Source of the DNA: Acanthaster planci
Lineage: Eukaryota > Echinodermata > Asteroidea > Valvatida > Acanthasteridae
DNA length: 64,000 nt
Assembly: GCF_001949145.1 (NCBI RefSeq)
Contig: NW_019091424.1
Coordinates: 1,625,571 to 1,689,570, forward strand
Direction of reading: 5' to 3'
Made by a program: the position numbers and the translations under genes. Below the pieces are notes generated by a model, which was not told the DNA's origin, searched no databases, and saw only the letters and a program-made list of their open reading frames with translations. Below are positions 1 to 12,000 of this stretch, piece by piece (position 1 is the first letter of the stretch; the number at the start of each line of letters is the position of its first letter).

Positions 1-352
1 CCCCGTAGTGGGGCGATGGAGGATCGTAGGAATTCTGCGACCTTGGCACCGTCCCGTAGCGATCGCTGCCCTCCACAGACGGCGCGTACACGTCGCTGGG
101 TGTGTCGTTGTAGGAGCGGTCGTAGCGGTGCCGCCCCGGCTCACCGCCTGTCCGGTAACCGGGCCGGTCGCTGCCGTCGATGGAGGGTGTCCGGTCGTAC
201 TGGTCGCGGTAGTCATCAGTCGGGTGGGTGGCATAGTCCGAGGGGTGGGCGTAGTCGCGGCCGTCGTAGGCTGGGGAGGTGATCGCGGGGGAATCATGCC
301 CGTCCGGAGAGTGGACAACGCGAGTTTCAACTGTGTGCTTGGTGATGGTGAC
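1..352 (-). CDS. catenin coding exon E (partial at window edge)
   Basis: The acceptor is TTGGGTTCATAG|GTCACC at 352; no donor is reached before position 1. It encodes VTITKHTVETRVVHSPDGHD, then a long hydrophilic stretch rich in Tyr, Arg, Asp and Ser with two related motifs, TPSIDGSDRPGY and APSVEGSDRYG. It ends PPSPHYG. The base composition is markedly more GC-rich than the flanking intron, as expected for coding sequence. Confidence 0.82.
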
Positions 353-3300
353 CTATGAACCCAACAAAAACACAAGAACAAAAATAGGGCGCATTGAAAA
401 TCACATTATGGAAAGCAAACTCACTGTTATCTATCATGTTATAAGAATTAAGAATTGTGTACTTCTGAGCCCATATCTAAAAACTACTGTTGCTCAAGGT
501 GCTGTAATGATTATTACCCCCGCTCATCATGCCATGAAACTAATTTCTGCAGTTACCTCCGGGTCTCTACCCACGCAGGTACCCCTTTACTCTCTTGGGT
601 GGAGAGAGGCAAGCATGGGTGAAATTGACCGACCCGAGGTTACGACGTGCAACCAGCCCCTGGATTCAAACCCTGCAAGCCCATGATCGAGGGGCCACAG
701 GCTTGGAAATCCACATTCCCCAAAGACAAGTGCCCGTCTTCGTTCTCCCTCACCTGTGTGGTCTTCTTCACTTGCTGCTTGGGTCCTGGGGACTCTGCGT
801 GGCCGTTGACAGCTGGACTGCTGTAATCTGTCCCGACAAGAAAGTACCGAGAGGAAAACAAAAACCACCCCAAATTATACCAATCCCACAGCAGCAATCA
901 GAGGAACATGTATTTCCGAGGAGTGACCCACACCACTGTATTTTCCCTGTCCATGGTCCGATCTTCGCAAGTGCATTTCATCCAAGTATTAACATCGACG
1001 AAAAGCAGGGCAGCAGAGGTTTAAGTCTTGGAGATGCTTATGTTTGTTTCCACTTAGTAAGAGACACGCTCTGCTCGTGACTGTTGGTACACATTAGAAA
1101 TTCGTACAGTACAACGGGGGCGTGCTTCCCAACGGTAATGAAAGAAACCAATAAACTTGGCATGGAATACCAACCAGCTACGGTGACTAGCGACGCTCCG
1201 GCCAGAGAGGTATCCGGTAGTCATTTTGGACACCCCATTTTGTGACAAAAGTACTTGACCTTAGCAACACGGAGGCTATGTTGTCCGCTTCAAGGCAACC
1301 CTGGGACCTGTTTGTGTCAATGTGGATCCGGATCAAGATCAGCGATCCGCTGTCGGTTCACCGATTCCAAAACCCGACTAATGGATGACGCAAACCAGCT
1401 TTGGGATCCCTGATCATGATCCAGATCCATGTGAAACAAAAAATCCCCTTGACACCCAGTTTTCAAACGCCGGCTTGAAACCTTGTGTCCGACTGCCATA
1501 TGCCCAACCTTACGGACTTATTCCTGCATAGTGTGCTATCCAACCGCTGTAATCGTCTCGCAAGAAGCAATCGCATGGACTACATGTTGACGGTGAATGC
1601 AGGTGAGAAAGTCTTACCACTGTAGCTCCTGTCTGGTCCGTTACCATAGCCGGAGTAGTGCCTACTGTCTGTGGTGTCCATGACTTCGTGTTCACGCAAT
1701 GCGTTCCTACGACCAAAACCCCAGAGATCACACACAAACACTCAACGTTTAGTCCCAAATTTCACAACAATTTGTCAAAGTAAGAAAACACACTTTTTCG
1801 AGGGGGGGAGATCACGAATCTGGATATCTGGAAAAAACATAAATCCTGAGAAAAACACAATCGTTCCAAAAATACTGGGGGACGTGCGGAGAGTGGAGTG
1901 GGGTGTGTGTGAGAATTCTAAAGCGCGGTAAAAACTCACAAGGCTGAATCGATGAGGTGTGAGTTGTTATAAGTCTTGGTGTCGACGCTACTCTCGCTCT
2001 CGAGGACGGACTCGTTCACTGCCGAACGGTGGAAGGAAAAGGAATCCTCAGTTTCACTGCAAATTGAAACCCCCCCCCAAAAAAAATTGAATAGATGAAA
2101 ACTTGTAATCGTGCCTGAAACACTTTTAATTACTTCTGGTAATGACAGGGATTCCTCAAAGAGCAGCCTAGACACTGCAGCTCATAAGCCTGAAGAGACC
2201 TGCAGAGAGGAGACGCAGATTTGCAGTCCCCTAGTTTTTCAACCAATCCTTTTAGCTACAAATCCAGAGGATTTCTCTCTTAAAGTTTGTTTGACAGCAA
2301 CAGGTACATTTCTAAACCAGAAACTGATAGTGGCTCAGCTTATCTCCTCAAAAGATAGTGAAGAAAATGATTCAGTAATTGATTTACAGATTCTTAAAAA
2401 ACTTCAATTTTCCTAAAATCTCTCCTCATTCCAGTATCTTTCCCTCACTTTGTAGCATTGCCTTCTTTTCTCCGAGTGCCCGTCCAGATCTACGTCCATG
2501 TAGGCCCATGAGAAACATAAAAGATACATTCAGTGTGTGTGCATACAACAGAAGACCACAAAGCCCCGAGTGGCTGTGGCTACTTCCCATAGACGCGTCC
2601 AATTCTCAGCCGCAGCCTGGTGCTCAGGACACAGCCTCAGTAGTTAAGAAAGTAGTAGTTTGTACCTTATGCTGGCAAACGTGCCTGTCTCGGATTCCAG
2701 GCGGCTTCTCTCCAACTGGTTCAGGACGTTCTGTCTCTCCCGGTCCAACTCGCGGGTCAGCTTCTCAAATTTCTCTTCCTGAATGGTGTCCAGATTCAAA
2801 ACAAAAGAAGAACGGAAGCTCATTGGCAAAATCAAGGCTGAGCACGACCCTCGTCAAACGTTAGGTCGTTAGGACGAAGGGGAGAGAAGGTGGCCGCAGG
2901 AAGGGCAAAGTAGCAAAAATTACAGTGAAAATGGTTGCTTACTAGTGGCAAACTGTTTTTTCCTCTCTGCAATGTGCTACTACAAACGGTTTTTGGCAAC
3001 CAACGGCATGACCAACCTTGGTAGGCTGATTGCGAATAGTTGACTAGACTCGTCCAACCATTGTCGACTAACATGAGCTCGGTGAAAGTTAATTGATAAT
3101 CTCAAATCTTAATAAAATGACTGGAATAAAATGTACCAGTGCAGGTGTACGGCTGATCGTTGAAGCCAACAGGAAAAAACTCTGGAAGCACTTTCTCATT
3201 TGGACTCTTTTGGATTTCAATTTAGAAATACAAAATGGCTGCCCATGGAAGCCAGAAATGAAACTTAAACAAGCCCGGACAGTCCCAACTCAATAAAAAA

Positions 3301-6300
3301 TAAATGAAGCCCACTTTCAAAACCTTGGATGTGCTACAGCTAACCTCCACAAATGCACTTCAAAACAAAAAGTAAATGAGAATTATTTTTTGAACTGAAA
3401 CCATTACCCATTTGCCAACAATATTTTGGAAACAAGCACAACAATACACATAATTGACAATGTCAAAAATCCCCCCCAAAAAAGCGCAGGAAAATGCTTA
3501 TGTCTGTAAAAGTATGTGTACATCAGCTCGGTAGACCACAAGTGAAACCCAGAGAGAGAGATTCACGGGACCCACGTGTACAAACAGCCCTGACCTATGA
3601 TGGAAGGAGGAAGGAGGTTTAAGGAAGTTAATACATGAGTAGATTATCCACCCTGAGCTGAAGTGCACCCTAACCGGCGAAAGACAGACAGATGGTACTA
3701 AGTTTCCCAACTGGGTTTTAGAACGTTTGGTGTGCACGTGAAGACTATGCATTCTAGACTAAAACCGTTGCGCGTACTCAGCGTGCTCCATGTCAAACAC
3801 GCATAAAGTTGCGCACCTATGCGGTGTGTGAGTACCAAAGGACTGTCAATTTGATTTCAAAACACGCCCTCTTTTGTTCCTGCTCGGAGCGGATAACCAA
3901 AACTAAAATCTCATGATATTAGTCTGTTATGCTGTTAACTTGCTACACAGTACACACGGGCAGAAATTCTGGCAAATCTTGACGCTTTTGACAATGTCCA
4001 CAAAACACTGACAACTTGGACACCCCCGTTGCAAAATATGGACACCCATTTTTCAAAAGCGGACTGAAGCCCTGACTCTACAGACAAACGTACATGTGTA
4101 CGCACATCACGCCTCACTGGGGTACCAGTTCATCATTTCATTATTCCGCCAATCCTCACTCCGATCGAATAGCATCTCCCACTCAATTTTTTTCCCCTCC
4201 TTAATTCAATCAAAGCATGATATTGGCACAACGAGGCGTGCTGGCAGGGCAATGTTTCTGATCTCTGCCATAACATGTCAGCTCAATTTCGCATGAGCGA
4301 GCACGCTCGGATGGATGCCAAATTAGCGTCCAACCGCCTGTCACATCCTCTACCCGCGACAAGCCATTAAGACACGGCAATATCTTTGTGTTAATGACAG
4401 AAAAAAGTTCTCGTAAACCAAGTGGGATTGAAAGCAGCGGGGCAGAACTGTGGGGAAATGTGGTCTTTAGAAAAAAAAAGCCAGATGAGCATGATGTACT
4501 GGCACTTTCTTCAAAAAGAGGGAAACATGTACCAGTAATGAACGGTGTACACCGTAGAATGAACAACGTTGCAGACATGTACATAATACGAGTGAAAAAT
4601 GGTTCAAACTCCACAAAAAATCGTCCGAGTGAATGCCTCATTCTTGCAGAAAAAATTTGGAGAAAAAAATCTTTTGAGTGAAAGGATATTACTTGTATAT
4701 ATACATTGCTCAATAAAACGGTTAAGGACCACTTTTTATTTTGTGGCAGGCAGTTGGCCTAGTAGTTAGGGTTTGTAGAGTCTGATCATAGGGTCAGGGG
4801 TTCGAATCCATCTGGTGGCAGCATGTTGTGATCCTGGGCAAGTCACTGTACCCCCATGTGCCTCTCTCCACCCAGGAGGAGTAAATGGGTACCTGTGAGG
4901 GCAGACACGGTTGTTTAGCCGTTTGCGCCGAAATGGCAGCGCCGGGCTAGTATACTCCCCAGGGAGCTGAGATGGTTTCGGGAATGTTCAGATGATGTGT
5001 GAGCCCAATGTGCCGGGATAATGATAATACAGCGACTCGGAATAGCTTGCTAGATAGAGGGCGCTTTGCAAGTGCTTGTCATTATTTTTATTGTGCGTAC
5101 CTTTTATCTTATGAGATATTTTACCACTGAAAGAGTGCATTTTTTAGTTCTGTGAGAACATCATCTAGACAAACAAAAATGAAAGAACTAGACCCAACTC
5201 ATTGCTCTGAAAACAAGTTTTAAGTTAAGTAAAAAGTGGCCCTTAATCATTTTGAGTAGCGTATACATGTTTATTTGCGTCCAAATTAGAGCACTACCGG
5301 TAACTGCATGTACACTAAATACAGCCCTGAACAAAGTGGAATTATAAATTCACAAAATGAAAGTTGCATTAAAACTGTCATAAACCCTTTTGCTGTGATG
5401 TCACAATCGTGCCGGACCGCTACGTGTTGTCATGGTAATCTACTGATACACGTACTTATTCAAAACAAACACAATACATCTTGAAAATAGTTCCCGGTAT
5501 CCGCTGCTTCACCTGACTCAGACCGGCCAGCCGACCCCGGCAAGCTCGGTGGTCGAGTGGTTAAGACGTCTGCACTAGTAAGCAGGAGGTCGTGGGTTCG
5601 AGTCCCACCCGAGTAAGCTTGCAAATTTTTCGCAAGCTCTCGGACAAACACTGAGCATACAGTGTTTATCAATATATACGTTGGGTAAGGGCAAACCCGT
5701 TATATCAATTAACATCTCCTCAATGCAAAAATACATCTTGAAAAAAGGTACATGTTTTATAGTGATTAGAGCTTAATGCTGACTGTGTTGCATGTATTAC
5801 TGAAACCAGGAAAAACTGAAATTGCACATGTAGGAGAGCATTAGAGAATAAAGCAACATTCAGGAACAGCAACATGCAAATTAGATGGGGGTGGGGCAGT
5901 GACACACAGACTGACACATACCCTGACGCACATCTTGCAACAGACAGGAACCAAAACAGACCACAAGAACACAAAAGCAAAAGGAACAGGAATTGAGATG
6001 AAATAACACCATTCTGAAACCAAGCCTTCAGCGTTGTGCGTGAGTATTCTACACCACTGACTACACTATGCACTGTCCATTCCATGTACATGTAGCAGGC
6101 CGTCAAAGGTGACCTACGGGTGGGCTACACCGTAATGCGTTATCTGGCTCCTTTTCTGAGGACTACTGCACACGTGGTAAGAACCAAAAATTGTGTAGTT
6201 GCTGAAAATCTCAGAAATGATTAGCAATCGGTTTCATTGTTTTTACCAGGCTGAGAAGTGAATGTACATGTACAGTACGAGTAAATGGCGTGAGCAAGTT

Positions 6301-7504
6301 CATGAATGCTAGCGTTGAGGTTAACTTGCACCAAAGACCCGAGGTTAGAAAAACTAAGAAAACAAAACAAAACAAAAACAAAACAAAAAAAAGAGCACCA
6401 AAATGTTTCAGCCCTGGAAAAAAATTTTTTTTAACAACTTACCACTTCTATTTAACCAGATGTCAAGCTAAAATTCCTGAAACAGCGACAGAGAAAAAGG
6501 AAAAGCCCACTGCACTTCAGACACAAACAAGCAAGCCGGCTTCTCAACTCTTAATGGGCAAACGTCTCGACTGCAGAATGTGATTGGTAGAAATATCCAC
6601 TGACACACGTACATGTGTAGGATACCGTCAATGGACGGCGCTGCACGGAATCCAGGAGCGGTTTTATGATGTCACAAAGGGGCTAGAGACGCAATGTGTG
6701 CCCTGGTACTGGTTTGTGCATGCAGGGCATGTGGACTGTGCCATCCATTTTTCGTCGGAATGTGCACAAACCTGAAGCATGTTCAGAGTCTCGTGTGCCT
6801 CTTTTTCAGGGCTGACAGGGACCTTTAGCACCAAGTCTGTGCTGATATCAAAGTATGGCACAGCACCCTCCTGTAGAAGTTTGTTACACTTTTGACAGAG
6901 AGATTGAGATCAACCTTACTGGTCATCACAGCTACAAACACAATGGATAAAACACGAGACAAATTGGGACAACCTGTCGAGGTACGAACTTGTGGCACTG
7001 CACAAAATGAGATGTAGCACTTTTCCATGGACAGGGATTAATGTCAACTTTATATTCAAGCTCACAACAGATTGACAAATGGATGACGAAACTGACCGAA
7101 TCAATCAGAGTGGCTTAAAGGTCTGATGTGATTGGCTCGTGATGCTCAATGGTCAAAGATGATTGGTCGTCAGAAGGGACAACAAAAAAACACCAAACAG
7201 AACTACATGTAAATGTGATTGGTCAATACTGATGAGCAGTAAATCTGATTGGGCCATCCTGTTTCAGCCCTGGGATGCCATTGGCCGAGATGTTGAAAAG
7301 GGTGGGGCCTCCTACCTGCTGCTGGACGGTCTTGAGGATGTGGGAGGGGGTGTCGGGTTCTGTGTTCAGGTCTTGCCGGGCCTTGGCGATGGCACTCTTT
7401 AGTGCTTGGTCCTGGCCATTGTCCCTATCCGGCATTCTGGGGTGGAACGGGTGCCAAGGAGCATCAAAAACTGATCCGGCTGGTGCAAAGACTGAAAGTC
7501 TGGC
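1..7504 (-). CDS. p120/delta-catenin family gene, N-terminal part (runs off left edge)
   Basis: Catenins of the p120 group bind the juxtamembrane tail of cadherins at adherens junctions and regulate cadherin turnover and Rho GTPases. The coding exons, joined in phase, are 7504-7316, 2778-2666, 2056-1940, 820-754 and 352-1 (continuing). From the ATG at 7435 they give about 256 residues. Residues about 33-65 read ILKTVQQQEEKFEKLTRELD and onward, matching the conserved N-terminal coiled coil of CTNND1/CTNND2/ARVCF (human p120 has EQEAQFEKLTRALEEERR). The segment from residue 140, VTITKHTVETRVV, resembles the TETTVKKVVKTVTTRT region of p120. The rest is a Tyr/Arg/Asp-rich linker with PSIDGSDR and PSVEGSDR repeats. 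The armadillo domain must lie outside the window. Invertebrates usually have one such gene, so I do not assign a vertebrate paralogue. The frame is open upstream of the ATG to the exon's acceptor, so the start is not certain. Confidence 0.85.
353..753 (-). other. catenin intron between exons D and E
   Basis: AT-rich intron sequence. No repeat or RNA gene was recognised in it. Confidence 0.6.
754..820 (-). CDS. catenin coding exon D
   Basis: A 67-nt exon encoding SSPAVNGHAESPGPKQQVKKTTQ. I chose the acceptor GATTACAG|C over the GGGACAG seven bases upstream because only the former keeps phase with exon C. The donor is ACACAG|GTGAGG. The basic QQVKKTTQ leads directly into VTITKHTVETRVV of exon E, mimicking the VKKVVKTVTTRT run of p120. 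Confidence 0.75.
821..1939 (-). other. catenin intron between exons C and D
   Basis: Intron sequence holding one copy of a GATC-rich palindromic MITE at 1308-1440 (separate entry). Nothing else was recognised. Confidence 0.6.
1308..1440 (-). mobile_element. GATC-rich palindromic MITE, family 3, copy a
   Basis: The ends are inverted relatives of each other: TGTTTCACATGGATCTGGATC on the minus strand at the 1440 end, and a diverged form at the 1308 end. The same ends and middle (CAAAGCTGGTTT ... CATTAG-CGGGTT) recur at 42829-42963 in the opposite orientation, and a fragment recurs at 62155-62210. There is no ORF, so it would be non-autonomous. Confidence 0.65.
1940..2056 (-). CDS. catenin coding exon C (Ser/acidic linker)
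   Basis: The acceptor TTTCAATTTGCAG|T and donor GCCTT|GTGAGT bound 117 nt in phase with exons B and D. It encodes SETEDSFSFHRSAVNE, then a Ser/Glu-rich stretch (VLESESSVDTKTYNN) and HLIDSA. The support is splice signals and phase, not strong homology. Confidence 0.72.
2666..2778 (-). CDS. catenin coding exon B (N-terminal coiled coil)
   Basis: The acceptor is GACACCATTCAG|GAAGAG and the donor AGCATAAG|GTACAA. The exon encodes EEKFEKLTRELDRERQNVLN and onward to SETGTFASI, the diagnostic p120-family coiled coil. It is closest in pattern to the CTNND2 stretch QFERLTRELEAERQ ... SETGS. It enters in phase 0 and leaves with two bases, which matches exon C. Confidence 0.88.
4700..5264. mobile_element. 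mariner-like MITE interrupted by a SINE
   Basis: The terminal inverted repeats are about 40 bp. The left end (from TATACATTGCTCAATAAAAC through GGTTAAGGACCACTTTTTATTT) matches the reverse complement of the right end (TATACGCTACTCAAAATGAT then TAAGGGCCACTTTTTACTT). Both ends abut TA, the usual Tc1/mariner target. No transposase frame remains. A SINE occupies 4744-5095 directly inside the left TIR. Confidence 0.72.
4744..5095 (+). mobile_element. tRNA-derived SINE (family B)
   Basis: A box-like TGGCCTAGTAGTTAGGG and B box GGTTCGAATCC sit in a tRNA-like head. The body contains GATCCTGGGCAAGTCACTGT, CTCTCTCCACCCAGGAGGAG and TAAATGGGTACCTGTGAGG. It ends in GTCATTATTTTTATTG. The body type is one I associate with widespread echinoderm and other marine invertebrate SINEs. 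It has no ORF and depends on LINE machinery. Confidence 0.8.
5539..5698 (+). mobile_element. tRNA-derived SINE (family A), copy 1
   Basis: The head folds like a tRNA: acceptor arm GCAAGCT/AGCTTGC, A box GTGGTCGAGTGGTTAAG and T arm GTGGGTTCGAGTCCCAC. The tail (TTTTTCGCAAGCTCTCGGAC ... ACTGAGCATACAGTG) is shared with an opposite-strand copy at 51866-52025. A shared non-tRNA tail identifies a SINE and argues against a working tRNA gene. Confidence 0.8.
7316..7504 (-). CDS. catenin coding exon A (contains start codon)
   Basis: The acceptor is a pyrimidine tract ending TTTCTGCAG just before 7504, and the donor CAGCAGCAG|GTAGGA falls after 7316. The ATG at 7435 gives MPDRDNGQDQ through VQQQ (40 residues, phase 0 at the donor). 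The 23 codons before the ATG are also open (ARLSVFAPAGSVFDAPWHPF and three more), so the N-terminus could be longer in some transcripts. Confidence 0.8.
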
Positions 7505-8781
7505 CTGCAGAAATAACAGGGGAGAAAGGAAAACAGAAGCTGATATACGATAATAAGTAAAAAAAAAAAATGATATTCTGAGCCCCCAAAGTCTTTTTTC
7601 CTGTGGTGAGTAGTAAAAAATGGATTCTATTTTTCCTTTGGATTCTCAGTCTCGATGCTGGTTCTTTATCTGGAGGGACAAAGTGCAAGTAATTTGCAAT
7701 GCAAAGGCTACTTGGAGTTACTCAATGTTTTTGTTCTTATTTAGGCTTTGAAATATGACACCTTGCTTCAGGGCTGAGTCTCTCAACCAACCATTTAGCT
7801 AACCAGCTTACCGGTGATTTTTAAAACTACTGCCTCATTTTCCCAAGCCCACTCTGAGGAAAAAGCCCACTGAGATCTGTGCCACTCTCCCGCAACGATG
7901 AAAACAAAAAGGCTTCAGTGCTTTAAAAAGGGGCTTGATGCACCTCCAAAGTTCATGTGAACACCAAGAAGATCGAAGAAAGAGAAATCAGTTTCCTGTG
8001 GCAATCAAAGTTTTCTGAAGACTGGGGAAAGATTTCTTGGTCTAAGTACATTAAGTACATCTGGGGCTTGGCTTTATTCCACACAAAATGAATGTTCCTG
8101 GCCGGTGAGTGTTCAGAAATTGGGTTAATAATACACCACCCTACCAATATGCATAAAAGCCATAAAACGTATACCAGGAAGCCTACAGTACATGTACATG
8201 TATGTTGTTGGGAGCACTGTCGGGTTAAGTTCACATCATCAGATCGTCTATAAAACACTACACAATATGACCCAGACATCGGTTTACATTTTTCACATAG
8301 TTCCCCCGCTCTTTTGCTTAGGGACCTGACACACATCTACAAAGATAAAAAGACACAGAGTGGGAGAGAAATCCGAGGCCTGTGTTATTTCTAAATCAAA
8401 CGGAACCAGATTGGGGGTGGGATTGGATAACCGGTGGGCCCCCGTGTCCCCGGGAGGTCGAATCAGGCAAGATTAAAGGGACACTCCTGACCAGCAACGA
8501 GTCCATTAGGATGTACACATCAAAGGGGGCTTCGGTTTCCACGGCGAGGGCCTTCATTATCAACAGGTCTGGTTGTCATGGATCCTGACCTCTTGGATCA
8601 ATATAACCTATCAAGCCCCATGCCCTCTGAAGCTGACGAGTGTGGGTCAGAATTCCTCGAAACTACATGTGTACACTCATGTATGTGCACTTGGCAATCA
8701 CACTATTGAAGGAGGGCACTCCAGACAGGGCTACAATCCTGGACAAAATAGTTGGAACGCCTTGTGGGAAGCACATTGAAA

Positions 8782-9036
8782 AGATCCCCCTCTCTCCCAT
8801 TCAATGTTGCGGTCATTTATTGGACCAAGATTCAACCCAACTTACCTAATGAGAAGCAACACTGACAGGGGGCGAAGGGGAGAGGCATGTTCCAACCAGA
8901 TTTGTCCAAAAGATCCCTCCTCTCTCCCATTCAATGTTGCGGTCATTTATTGGACCAAGATTCAACCCAACTTACCCAATGAGAAGCAACACTGACAGGG
9001 GGCGAAGGGGGGAGGCATGTTCCAACAAGATTTGTT
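8782..9036. repeat. tandem duplication, 130-bp unit, two copies
   Basis: The block starting AAGATCCCCCTCTCTCCCAT and running through TGACAGGGGGCGAAGGGG to AGATTTGT is repeated 130 bp later with only a few substitutions. That divergence level indicates a recent duplication. Confidence 0.9.
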
Positions 9037-12000
9037 GACCAGGATTGTAGGTCCATGTCCCTCTTTATGTTCACCACACTGAGAGATTGAGAGTTCTCCT
9101 GGCACATGTACCATCTTGCAAAATGCACTACAAATGTCACGCCTGTGCATACACGTACATGTATGAGACTATGTGCTGAATATGAGAATACAGCAGCATG
9201 GAAATGGCCAGACCAATTCGTGCCTCTGAATTTGTCTTTAAAAACTGCAAAATTTTAGGGGCAGGCGCACACAGAACTGTGTCAAAAATTTCCACTCCAT
9301 TTCTCCTTGAAACATGGATAGGCCTTCAGGGGAAACGACCCACGGGAGCAAGATGGGTACATGTACACCACCGCCACCCTTTAAAGATCGGGAGGTGGTG
9401 CCCTAAACAGGTGTTCCACACCAAGAGACATTTCACAATTCAGGGGACAGACAGACGTTTTTCGCCAATTAATTAGCGGGCATATAATTTAGTATCGGTA
9501 GGCACTCGTGAACAGCTGTCGCCATTCGTCATTTTTTGCAGTTGATGATTTTGGAGGCCTTCCAACCATGTTCAATGAAGAAGACTGAAGTGGAAAAATC
9601 TTCAGTGACAGATGGTGTCCAGATATTAGCAGCGTCATGTCCGACAACGTGGAACTGAGAAGATTTCACGCATGGACAGTCCCATGGTCATCAAGTGCAT
9701 ACATGTGTGCGGTTGGCACGCGTAGGTGCTGCTTCTCACAGATCTCTAAACTCAGTGGACAGAGAAAAACAGTACAGAACATATTGAGGCCTTGATTGTA
9801 GCAGGTAAATCTTTTTTTAAGTTTTAGCCACACGTAAATGCACATTTTCGCAGCCGCTTTTTTTCAGACAGTGCTAAAATTATCTTTTGGTTTTTCAAAA
9901 TTGCCAATTACACAGGAGTTCTGCCAAGGGCAGAGCAGAACATCACAGACCAGAGCAAGTGACCAGAACAGGCCACAGCGGAATAAACCAGAGCAAAGTG
10001 TAACAGGGCAGAGCAGTCTCAGCAGAGCTTATCCATCGGTACACGTATAGGTAACAGAGACAACCGGATTACAGCTGCACTCTTAAGACACAGCATTTGA
10101 AAGAAGAGGGCAGTGATAAACCCCACATCGTAGAATCTGCTGGTCTGTTGTCGGGGGCAACCCACATCCTCATCCTCCTCCTCAGTTTGTCGCTTGCCGC
10201 TCTGCAATTGATGCTAAGGGGGCCCACCCTGTCTGCTGAGTCACATCGCCATTAATCAATGCTCGCTCGCTGATCCCGGGAGACTCCCACCGGATTATCC
10301 ATCTGACAGGGCCCTGACTTTATGGCCCCTGCATTGACGACTGACTCACTGCATAATGTGTACCAGGCTAAAAATGCATAAGAGGCTTCATCTAGGGAAA
10401 CTCCCTTGTCATATTTGTCCACTCTGCGGGGCCATGATTCACGGCATAAAAGGGTCAAGTGCAGATACTTCCATTTCGTCCATACTGCAGGGCCATGACT
10501 CATTAAGCTCTGTCTTACAATGATTACTTTCTGTCATTCAATTATCCATCATGACATGCCCTGTCTACCTGACGCTTTCATCTTGTACATTAACTCTGTA
10601 AACACCAAAATACATAATGTACATGTGTCTCAACTTTGCCATGCACTATTGGTGGCTTTGAAGAAGTCTACCCCAATTGTCATTAAACATAATTTTCTTT
10701 TTGTCTGTTTAAATCACCACCAAACACGTTGCCACGATCTCATACACTTGTAGCCAGATTTATATGAGTGCCTGTATGTACAATGTGTATGGCCAAATGA
10801 CCAACAGGCAAAATGGATTTTGGACACAGGTAGTTGTCGAATATCATATCTTTAAAAACTATCTCCTTTTGATGAGGAATGGGGACGGGCACATTCTATA
10901 ATTTCCCATCTCTCAGATTTAGAAGTATTGTTCCGCCCTGACAAGTGAGACCTTTTGACCATCAGCCAGCAATCAGTGCTCTTATACATGTGGCTCAGTA
11001 CCCCAAACTGTACCTCCCCTTTTTTGTATCCAATCAAGTTTACAATTCTGTACCCTGCGCGCAGGTGTGCATTTTAGTCTCAAGTCTAAGGCCACTGAGC
11101 CGCAAAGGACATGGGGCATGTTCGTATTCTTCTCTTATGGAGTACTGAAGTAAATACTGATACATATACGTCAAGCGCATGATTAAGTGCACAAAAAGGC
11201 AACACTGTGGGAACCAGCAAAACAATCGCGTACTCCATTAATTTGCACTGCACTTCCTGGTTCCAAATGACGACACTCTTCGGCACTCCATACAATCCCA
11301 AGTACAGCTCCTAACACCCCCCCCTCCAAATCCCCGTCGCTTTCTATTCTGTCCGATGCGTGTGTCCTCCTCGATTAAAAAGAGCGCCAACCGCACGCTT
11401 CGGTTTTTAGGGCGGTGGCAAGATCAGCATCCAACTGTACAAAGTGCCTCGAGCCCGTCACCTCGTGCTGGCCTGTTGCCGGGGCAACTGCATCAATCAT
11501 TGGACGGGGGGGGGAGGAGAGATTGCCATCAACTGTCGGAGCAGTTCATGCTGAACTGTCGGATGACAGAGTGCTGCAGGACTCGGCTTGATCTAGATTG
11601 GAGATTGCGGGATTGAGGAATTCCAAGTGCCCTCATCCCAGAGGAAACAAACGATGGAGTTTGTTTCTGTCTCCATGGATCGTTATCACAAAGAACCAGA
11701 CACAGTGTGCATATATGTGCCACATCGGTACTTCCACTGCCTTGTTCCATGTGTAAGAGTGCAAGCGGAGCATACATGTGCCTGGAAAATATCTAATTAA
11801 CAGCCATTACAGAGCAGTGGAGAGTACAGAACTGACCACACAGTGCATGTACATGAATGTCAATGGCGTATCAGGGAGGGGGTGGATACGTTGCTCCTTG
11901 GAGACATATAGACAATTTTTTTCTCTGAAGTGAAAGAGCAAGCTTTTTTAAAATACTCCCATTTCCTTTCCTTTTCTTTTTGGGTGGGTGGGGGGAGGAA

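Larger units (their letters stand above)
2779..7315 (-). other. catenin intron between exons A and B
   Basis: A 4.5-kb intron. It holds a mariner-like MITE with a SINE inside it (4700-5264) and a second tRNA-derived SINE (5539-5698). The remainder is A/T-rich unique-looking sequence, including a CAAAA-rich stretch near 6360-6390. Confidence 0.65.

Noticed and set aside
4210-4713. 167-codon open frame on minus
   Set aside because: It overlaps the left TIR of the mariner-like MITE and has unstructured composition and no homology.
5539-5614. Functional tRNA gene
   Set aside because: The cloverleaf is plausible, but the same head plus an unrelated tail recurs at 51866-52025, so it is a SINE.
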